From the NCBI GenBank assembly GCA_036785705.1, contig JAWUZG010001103.1:62001-126000 (forward strand): a stretch of 64,000 nucleotides of DNA, given 5' to 3'. This DNA is from Acanthornis magna. Its lineage: Eukaryota; Chordata; Aves; Passeriformes; Acanthizidae. The notes below the pieces were generated by a model. That model ran no database searches and had not been told where the DNA came from. It was given only the letters and a program-made list of their open reading frames with translations. The first letter of the stretch is position 1. Every line of letters begins with the position of its first letter. Both the position numbers and the translations under genes were made by a program. Of the stretch, positions 49,701-58,700 are shown in pieces.

Positions 49701-52700
49701 TTCATGGTGCGCGAGGTCCCGGGCAGGGACAGGGACAGGGACAGTGACAGTGACACTGACAAGGACAGTGACAGTGACAGAGCCACCCTCGCTGTCCCCA
49801 GTTCATGGTGCACGAGGTCCCGGGCAGGGACAGGGACAGGGACAGTCCAACCCCAGTGTGGGGATGGGGACAGGGACAGTGACAGGGACAGTGACAGTGA
49901 CAGGGACAGTGACAGTGACGGTGACAGTGCCACCCTCGCTGTCCCCAGTTCATGGTGCACGAGGTCAGGGACAGTGACAGTGACAGGCACAGTGACAGTG
50001 ACAGTGACAGTGCCACCCTCGCTGTCCCCAGTTCATGGTGCACGAGGTCCGGGGCAGTGACAGGGACAGGGACAATGACAGTGACAGTGACACTGACAAG
50101 GACAGTGACAGTGACAGTGCCACCCTCGCTGTCCCCAGTTCATGGTGCACGAGGTCCCAGGCCAGGAGCTGGAGGCAGAGCTCTTCGACAAAGACCCTGA
50201 CAAGGATGACCTCCTGGGCAGGTGAGGGGGGAGGGGAGACCCCAAAACTGCGGGGGGGAGGGGCTGCCCCCAAAGCCCCACCCCAAATTCCGAATTCCCC
50301 AAATTCCCAATTCCCAAATTCCCCAAATTCCCCAGTTCCCAAATTCCCAATTCCCAAATCCCCAAATTCCCCAAATTCTTCATCCCACAAATCCCCCAAA
50401 TTCCCAAATCCCACAAATCACCCAAATTGCCCAATTCCCAAATCCCCAAATTCCCAAATTCCCAATTCCCAAATCCCCAAATTCCCCAAATTCTTCATCC
50501 CACAAATCCCCCAAATTTCCAAATCCCACAAACCACCCAAATTCCCCAATTCCCAAATTCCCAAATTCCCTAAATTCCCAATTCCCCAAATTCCCAGTTC
50601 CCAAATTCCCCAAATTCCCAATTCCCCAAATTCCCAAATAATTCCCCCAATTCCCAAATCCCCAAATTCCCCAAATTCTTCATCCCACAAATCCCCCAAA
50701 TTCCCAAATCCCACAAATCACCCAAATTGCCCAATTCCCAAATCCCCAAATTCCCCAATCCCCAAATTCCCAAATCCCCAAATTCCCCAAATTCTTCATC
50801 CCACAAATTCCCCAAATTTCCAAATCCCACAAATCGCCCAAATTCCCAAATTCCCCAATCCCCAAATTCCTGAATTCCCAAATTCCCAATTCCCTAAATT
50901 CCCAAATTCCCCAAATTCCAAAATTCCCCAATCCCCAAATTCCTGAATTCCCAAATTCCCAATTCCCTAAATTCCCAAATCCCCCAAATTCTTCGTCCCA
51001 AATTCCCAAATTCCCAAATAATTCCCAAATTCCCAAATAATTCCCCAATTCCCCATCCCAGGATGAAGCTCGATCTCGGCGAGGTGTTCCGAGCGCGGGT
51101 GATGGACGAGGTGGGTGACGGTGGGACAGGATTTTGGGGTTTTTTCGGGGATTTTGGGGTTTTTCGGGGATTTTGGGGTTTTTTTTCGGGGATTTTGGGG
51201 GTTTTTTTCCGGGGATTTTGGGGGTTTTTTTTCGGGGATTTTGGGGTTTTTTTCCGGGGATTTTGGGGTTTTTTTCGGGGATTTTGGGGTTTTTTTCGGG
51301 GATTTTGGGGTTTTTTCGGGGGATTTTGGGGGTTTTTTTTCGGGGATTTTGGGGGTTTTTTCGGGGATTTTGGTTTTTTTTTCCCGGGGATTTTGGGTTT
51401 TTTTCCCCGGGTTTTTTTGGGGGGATTTTGGGGTTTTTCTGGGGTTTTGGGGGTTTTTCCCCCGGGGGGTTTTGGGATTTTTTTCCCGGGGTTTTTGGTG
51501 TTCTCCCCCGGTGTTTGGGGTTTTTTCCTGGGGTTTTAGGGTTTTCCCCCCGGGGTTTTTGGGTTTTTTTCCCCCGAGTTTTAGGGTTTTTTCCCCGGGG
51601 TTTTTGGGGTGTTTTTCCCCGATTTTGAGGGTTCCCCCCCCCCCCCGGTTTTGGGGTTTTTTTCCCGGAGTTTTGGGGTTTTTCCCCCGGGGTTTTTGGG
51701 GATTTTTCCCCCAGTTTTTAGGGTTTTTCCCTCCAGTTTTTGGGGTTTTTTTCCCAGGGTTTTTCCCCGGGATTTTTAGGATTTTTCCTCCCGATTTTGA
51801 GGTTTTTCCTCCCGATTTGGGGATTTTCCCTGGGGTTTTTGGGATTTTTTTCCTGAGTTTTGGGATTTTTTCCCCGGGATTTTTGAGGTTTTTCCCCCCG
51901 ATTTTGGGTTTTTTTCCCTGGGGTTTTGGTTTTTTTTCCCGGGTTTTTTCCCCGTGGTTTTTGGGGTGTTTTTCCCCCCGATTTTGAGGCTTTCCCCCCG
52001 ATTTCAGGGGTTTCCCCCCCGATTTGGGGTTTTTCCCCTCGATTTTGGGTTTTTTCCCCCCGATTTTGGGGTTTTTCCCCAGGCTTTTTTGGGTTCCCCC
52101 CCGGTTTTGAGGCTTTTCCCCCCGATTTTGGGTTTTTTCCCCCGATTTTAGGATTTCCCCCCGATTTTTGGGTTTTTCCCCCCCGACTTTGGGTTTTTCC
52201 TCCCCAATTCTGGGTTTTTCCCTGGGCTTTTTGGGTTTTCCCCCTGATCTGAGATTTTCCCCCCAATTTTGGGATATTTCCCCCCCGATTTTGGAGTTTT
52301 TTCCCTGGAGTTTTGGGTTTTTTTCCCGGCTTTTTTCCCCCGTGTTTTTTGGGGTATTTCCCCGGGTTTTTTAGGGTTTTCCCCCCGATTTTAGGATTTC
52401 CCCCCCGATTTGGGGTTTTCCCCCCCAATTTTGGGGTTTTCCCCCCTGATTTTGGGTTTTTCCTCCCCAATTTTGGGGTTTTTCCCCGGGCTTTTTTGGG
52501 TTTTTTCCCCCCGATTTGAGGTTTTTCCTCCCGATTTTGGGTTTTTTTCCCTGGGGTTTTGAGTTTTTTTCCCGGGTTTTTTTCCCCGTGGTTTTTGGGG
52601 TGTTTTCCCCCCGATTTTGGGGTTTTTCCCCCCATTTTGGGGTTTTTCCCCGGGCTTTTTTGGGTTTTCCCCCCGATTTTAGGATTTGCCCCCCGATTTG

Positions 52701-55700
52701 GGTTTTTCCTCCCCAATTTTGGGGTTTTTCCCTGGACTTTTTTGGGTTTTCCCCCCGATTTGAGGTTTTTCCCCCTGATTTTGGGATTTCCCCCTCGATT
52801 TTGATTTTTTTTTTCCCCGGGGTTTGGCTTTTTTCCCCGTGTTTTTTTTTCCCCGTGGTTTTTGGGGTGTTTTTCCCCCCGATTTTGGGTTTTTTCCCCC
52901 GATTTTGAGGTTTCCTCCCCAATTCTGGGGTTTTTTCCCTGGGCTTTTTTGGGTTTTTCCCCCCGATCTGAGATTTTTCCCCCAATTTTGGGATATTTCC
53001 CCCCCGATTTTGTTTTTTTTTTCCCTGGGGTTTTGGGTTTTTTCCCCCCGATTTTAGGATTTCCCCCCCGATTTGGGGTTTTTCCCCCAATTTGAGGTTT
53101 TTCCCTGGGCTTTTTTGGTTTTCCCCCCGATTTGAGGTTTTTCCCCCCGGTTTTGAGGCTTTTCCCCCCGATTTGGGGTTTCTTCCCCAATTTCAGGATT
53201 TCCCCCCATTTGGGTTTTTTCCCCCCGATTTTGGGTTTTTTTTTCCCTGGGATTTGGTTTTTTTTCCCCCGTTTTCTTTTTCCCCATGGTTTTTGGGGTG
53301 TTTTTCCCCCGATTTTGGGGTGTTTTTCCCCCAATTTTGGGATATTTTCCCCCCCGATTTTGGGTTTTTTTCCCTGGGGTTTTGGGTTTTTTCCCCGTTT
53401 CCCCCCCCCCCCCCCCCCGATTTTTGGGGTGTTTTCCCCCCGATTTTTGGGTTTTTTCTCCCGATTTTAGGATTTCCCCCCCGATTTGGCATATTTCCCC
53501 CTGATTTTGGGTTTTTTCCCCCCGATTTTGGGGTTTTTTTCCCAGGCTTTTTTGGGTTTTCCCCCCCGATTTGGGTTTTCCCCCCCGATTTTGGGGTTTT
53601 CCCCCCCGATTTTGGGGTTTTTCCCCCCGATTTTGGGGTTTTTCCCCCCCGATTTGGGTTTTTCCCCCCCGATTTGGTTTTTCCCCCCCGATTTGGGTTT
53701 TTCCCCCCAATTTTAGGATTTCCCCCCCGATTTTGGGTTTTTTCCCCCGATTTTGAGGTTTTTCCCCCCCGATTTGGGTTTTTCCCCCCCGATTTGGGTT
53801 TTTCCCCCCGATTTTGAGGTTTTTCCCCCCCGATTTGGTTTTTCCCCCCCGATTTGGGTTTTTTCCCCCCGATTTTGGGGTTTTTCCCCCCCCGATTTTG
53901 AGGTTTTCCCCCCCCGATTTGGATTTTCCCCCCCGATTTTGAGTTTTTCCCCCCCAATTTGGGGTTTTTTTCCGGGGTCCCTCTCACCCCTCCCCGCAGT
54001 GGTTCCCGCTGCAGGACGGAGCTCAGGGTCGCCTCCACCTTCGCCTCGAGTGGCTCTCCCTCCTCTCGGACGCCTCCAAACTGGACCAGGTCAGCGCCGT
54101 GACCTCGGGGGGAGCTCAATTTGGGGGGTCCGGGCTCCAAAATGACCTCGCGACCCCCCCCAGATTTTGGAAAAAAAACCGAAACGTCGTCGCCAAACCT
54201 GACCCTCCCTCCTCCGCCATCCTCGTGGTCTACCTGGACAGGGCCGAGGGGCTCCCCGTGAGTGAATTTTGGGGGTCCTGGGGGGGTCCTGGGGGGTCTC
54301 AGAATTGGGGGAACCCCCCCGACCCCCCCCAAATTTTTTCCGCAGATAAAAAAACCAGGGAAGGAGCCCAACCCTGTGGTTCAGATCTCGGTGCAGGACG
54401 TCACGAGGGAGAGCAAGGTGGGGAGGGGTCCCTGGGGGGGTTTTGGGGGGTCCCGAGGAGGTTTTGGTGGTCCTGAAGGATTTTGGGGGGTCTGATCTGA
54501 GCCTGAACCCCTCCCAAAGGTGGTCTACAACACCTCGGCCCCCGTTTGGGAAGATGCTTTTCGATTCTTCCTGCACGACCCCCGGAGCCAGGACGTGGAT
54601 TTCCAGGTGAGACCCCCGAGCCTCCCCCTGGATCCCCCCGAATTCTCCGGGCCCACACCCCCCCGATCCCCCCGAATTCTGGGGGCCCAGACCCCCCCGG
54701 ATCCCCCCGAATTCTGCGGGCCCAGACCCCCCCGGATCCCCCCGAATTCTGCGGGCCCAGACCCCCCCGGATCCCCCCGAATTCTCCGGGCCCACACCCC
54801 CCGGATCCCCCCAAAAATCGCCGCTCCTGTGTGCTCCTCGAGTCCTCCAATCCTCTGTTTTCTCCCCACTTTTTCCCCATTTTTTCTCCTCTTCGCTTTC
54901 TATTTTTCTCTCTCCCTCCTCTCTGTTTCTTCCCCCCACTTTTCCCTCCCTTTCCCCCTACTTTTCTCCTTTTTTCCTTTATTTTTTCCCTTTTTTCCTC
55001 TCCTTTTTTCCTCTTTTTCTCCTTTCTCTCTGTTTTCCTCTCCTTTTCTCATCTTCCCCCCTCCTTTTCTCCTTTTTCCTCACCTTTTCTCCTTTTTCCC
55101 CCTCTTTTTCTCCTTTTTCTCTTTCCTTTTCTCCTTTTTTCCTTTCCTTTTTCCTCTCCTTTTTTCTCTCCTTTTCTCCTTTTTTCCTTTCTTCTTCTCC
55201 TTTTTTTCACTCCTTTTCTCCTTTTCCCCCTCTCCTTTCTCTTTTCCTCTCCTTTCCTTTTTCCTCTCCTTTTCTTTTCCTCTCCTTTTCTCCTTTCCCC
55301 CTCCTTTTCTCCTTTTTCCCTCTCATTTTTTCCTCTTCTCCTTTTCCCTCTCTCCTTTTCCTTTTTCCCTTTCCCTTTTTCCCTCACTCCCCTCCCCCAT
55401 TCCTCCCTTCCACGCCCATTTTTCCTCCTTTTCCCCTCATTCTTCCCCTTTTTCCCCCTTTTCCCCCTTTTTTCCCCCCATTCCTTCCACTTTTCTCCAC
55501 TTTTCTCCACTTTTTCCCACTTTTCCCACTTTTTCCCACTTTTTCCACTTTTTTCCTCTTTTTTCCCCTTTTTTCCCTTTTATCCCTTTTTTCCCCTTTT
55601 CCCCCTCCTTTCCCCTTTTTTCTCCCTTTTCCCCCTTTTTTTCCACTTTTTTCCACCCTATTCTTCCCACTTTTCTCCACTTTTCTCCACTTTTTTCTAT

Positions 55701-58700
55701 TTTTTCCCCCTTTTCTCCCCTTTTCTCCCCTTTTCTCCCCTTTTCTCCCCTTTTCTCCCCTTTTCTCCCCTTTTCTCCCCTTTTCTCCCCCTTTTCTCCC
55801 CTTTTCTCCCCTTTTCTCCCCTTTTCTCCCCTTTTTTCCACTTTTTCCCCTTTTTTCCCCTCTGCTTCTTTTCGCCCCTCAATTCTTCCTCCCCTTTTCC
55901 CCCCTTTTTTCCCCCTTTTTCCCCTTTTTTCCCCTTTTCTCCACTTTTCTCCCCCTTTTTCCCCCTCATTCTTCCCCCTATTTTCCACTTTTTTCCATTT
56001 TTCCCCTTTTTTCCACTTTCCCCCTCTTTTCCCCCTTTTCCCCCTTTTTTCCCCCTCATTCTTCCCTCTTTTCCACTTTTTTCCATTTTTTCCCATTTTT
56101 CCCATTTTTTTCCAATTTTTTCTGTTTTTTCCATTTTTTTCCATTTTTTCCATTTTTTCCCCTTTTCTCCCCTTTTTTCCCCCTTCCCCCCATCCCCCTC
56201 CCCTTTTTCCCCTTTTTCCCCTTTTTCCCCCATTTCCCCCCCAACTTCCCCCCATTTCCCCCCAATTCTCCCCAATTTTTCCCCAATTTCTCCCCAATTT
56301 TCCCCCAATTTCCTCCCCAATTCCCCCCCAATTTTTTCCCCAATTTTCCCCCAATTTCCCCCCAATTTCCCCCCAATTTTTCCCCAATTTTTCCCCCAAT
56401 TTCCCCCAATTTCCCCCCAATTTCCCCCCAATTTCCCCCCAATTTTTCCCCAATTTTCCCCAATTCCCCCCCAATTTCCCCCCAATTTCCCCCAATTTTT
56501 CCCCAATTTCCCCCAATCCCCGCCCCCCGTGCCCCCTCCCGCAGGTCAAGGACGACCCCCGGCAGACTCCCCTGGGCTCTGTGTCGCTGTCACTGTCGCG
56601 ACTTCTCGACTCTCCCGAGCTGTCGCTGTGCGAGCCTTTCCCCCTGCAGCGCTCGGCGCCGGGGGCGCGCCTGCACCTCAAACTCGTCCTGAGGGTGAGC
56701 TTTGGGGGTCCCGAGCGATTTTTTGGGGGTCCCGGGGGGTTTTTGGGGGTCCCGAGGGGGTTTTGGAGGAATTTTGGGGAGATTTTGGGGGGTCCTGGCC
56801 GTGCCAAACCCCCCGAGCTCTCCCTGTCCGAGCTCTTCTCGGGGTGCACCTGCGCCTCAAACTCGTCCTGAGAGTGAGCTTGGGGGGTCCCGGGGGATTT
56901 TTGGGGGTCCCGGGTGGGTTTTTTGGGGGTCCCCGGGGGGTTTTGGGGAGATTTTGGGGGGGTCCTGGCCGTGCCCACCCCCCCGAGCTCTCCCTGTCCG
57001 AGCTCTTCTCGGGGCGCGCCTGCACATTAAGATCGTCCTGAGGGTGAGGAGGGGTCCCGGGGGCATTTTTGGGGGTCCCGAAGGCATTTTTTGGGGTCCC
57101 GGGGGGATTTTGGGGGTCCCGGGTAGGTTTTGGGGAGATTTTGGGGGATTTTAGGGGAATTTTGGGGTGTCCTGCCCGTGCCCGCCCCCCCGAGCTGACC
57201 CTGTCCGAGCTCGTCCTGAGGTTGAGGAGGGGTCTCGGGGGGGTTTTGGGGGTCCCGGGGGTATTTTTCGGGGTCCCGGGTGAGGTTTTGGGGGTCCCGA
57301 GGGGATTTTGGGGGTCCCAAGGGATTTTTTGGGGTCCTCGGGGGTTTTTGGGGAGGTTTTGTGGGGATTTTGGGGGTCCTGGCCGTGCCAAACCCCCCGA
57401 GCTGACCCTGTCTGAGCTCTTCTCGGGGCGCGCCTGCACTTTAGGCTCATCCTGAGGTTGAGGAGGGGTCCCGGGGGGATTTTTGGGGGTCCCGGGGGGA
57501 TTTTGGGGGTCCCGGCGGCATTTTTGGGGGTCCCGGGGGTGTTTTTCGGGGTCCCGGGTGGGTTTTTTGGGGGTCCCGAGGGGGTTTTGGAGGAATTTTG
57601 GGGAGGTTTTGGGGGGTCCTGGCCGTGCCAAACCCTCCGAGCTCATCCTGTCTGAGCTCGTCTTGAGGTTGAGGAGGGGTCTCGGGGGGGTTTTGGGGGT
57701 CTCGGGTGAGGTTTTGGGGGTCCTGGAGGAGTTTTTTGGGGGTCCCGGGGGGGTTTTGGGGGAATTTTGGGGAGATTTTGGGGGTCCTGGCCGTGCCCGC
57801 CCCCCCGAGCTCTCCCTGTCCGAGCTCTTTTCAGGGTGCCCCTGAACCTCAAGCTCTTCCTGAGGTTGAGGAGGGGTCCCGGGGGCATTTTTGGGGGTCC
57901 CTGGGGAGTTTTGGGGGTCCCGGGGGCATTTTTGGGGGTCCCGGGGGAGTTTTGGGTGTCCTGGAGGGGTTTTTGGGGTCCCGGGGGGGCGGGTTTTAGG
58001 AGTCCCGGGGGCATTTTTGGGGGTCCCGCGGGGATGTTTGGGGGTCCCGAGGAGAATTTTGGGGGTCCCGGGAGGTTTTGGGGCAATTTTGGGGGTCCCG
58101 GGGGGGGGTTTGGGGGAATTTTGGGGGTCCCGGGGGGTTTTTGGGGCAATTTTGGGGTGATTTTGGGGGTCCTGCCCCTGCCCACGCCCCCCGTGCTGAC
58201 CCCCAGCCCCACAGGTGCTGTTCCACGAGCCCCCCGAGGCCGTGGCGACCCCCGGCGCCCCCCCGGGCCAGGCGGAGCCCCCGAGCGGCGACCCCGCGGG
58301 ACCCCCGCCCCGCCCGAGCCGCGCCGGGCCCGACCCCCGCTCCGGTACCGAGGTGGGGAGGGGCTCGGGGGGCTCGGGGGGGCTGGGTGGGGGTCCCGGG
58401 GGGGGTCCCGGTGGTCTCCGGGGGTGTTGGTCACCCCCTGGCAGCTCCCGGTGGTCCCGGGGGTAGGGTGGGGGTCCCGGCGGTCTCGGGGTGGTCCCGG
58501 GGGGTGTTCCCGGTGTTCCCAGGGGGTCGCGGGGTGGTCTAGGGGTGTCCCGGGTGGTCCCGGTGGCTCCGGTGGGTCCCGGGGTGGTCCCAGGGTGGTC
58601 CCAGTGCCCCCCATCACTGTCGGTGGTCCCGGGGGGTCCTGGTGGTCCCGGGGTGGTCCCGGTGGGTCCCGGGGCTATCGCGGTGGTCCCGGTGCCCCCG

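Larger units (their letters stand above)
48475..50130. repeat. ESYT1 intron 9 array (GGGGACAGGGACAGTGACAG)
   Basis: Built from the hexamers GGGACA and AGTGAC, with longer CCCGACC(T/C)CACTGTGGGGACAGG units in the first half. It contains the exon 9 partial copy and the seven exon 10 decoys. Confidence 0.9.
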
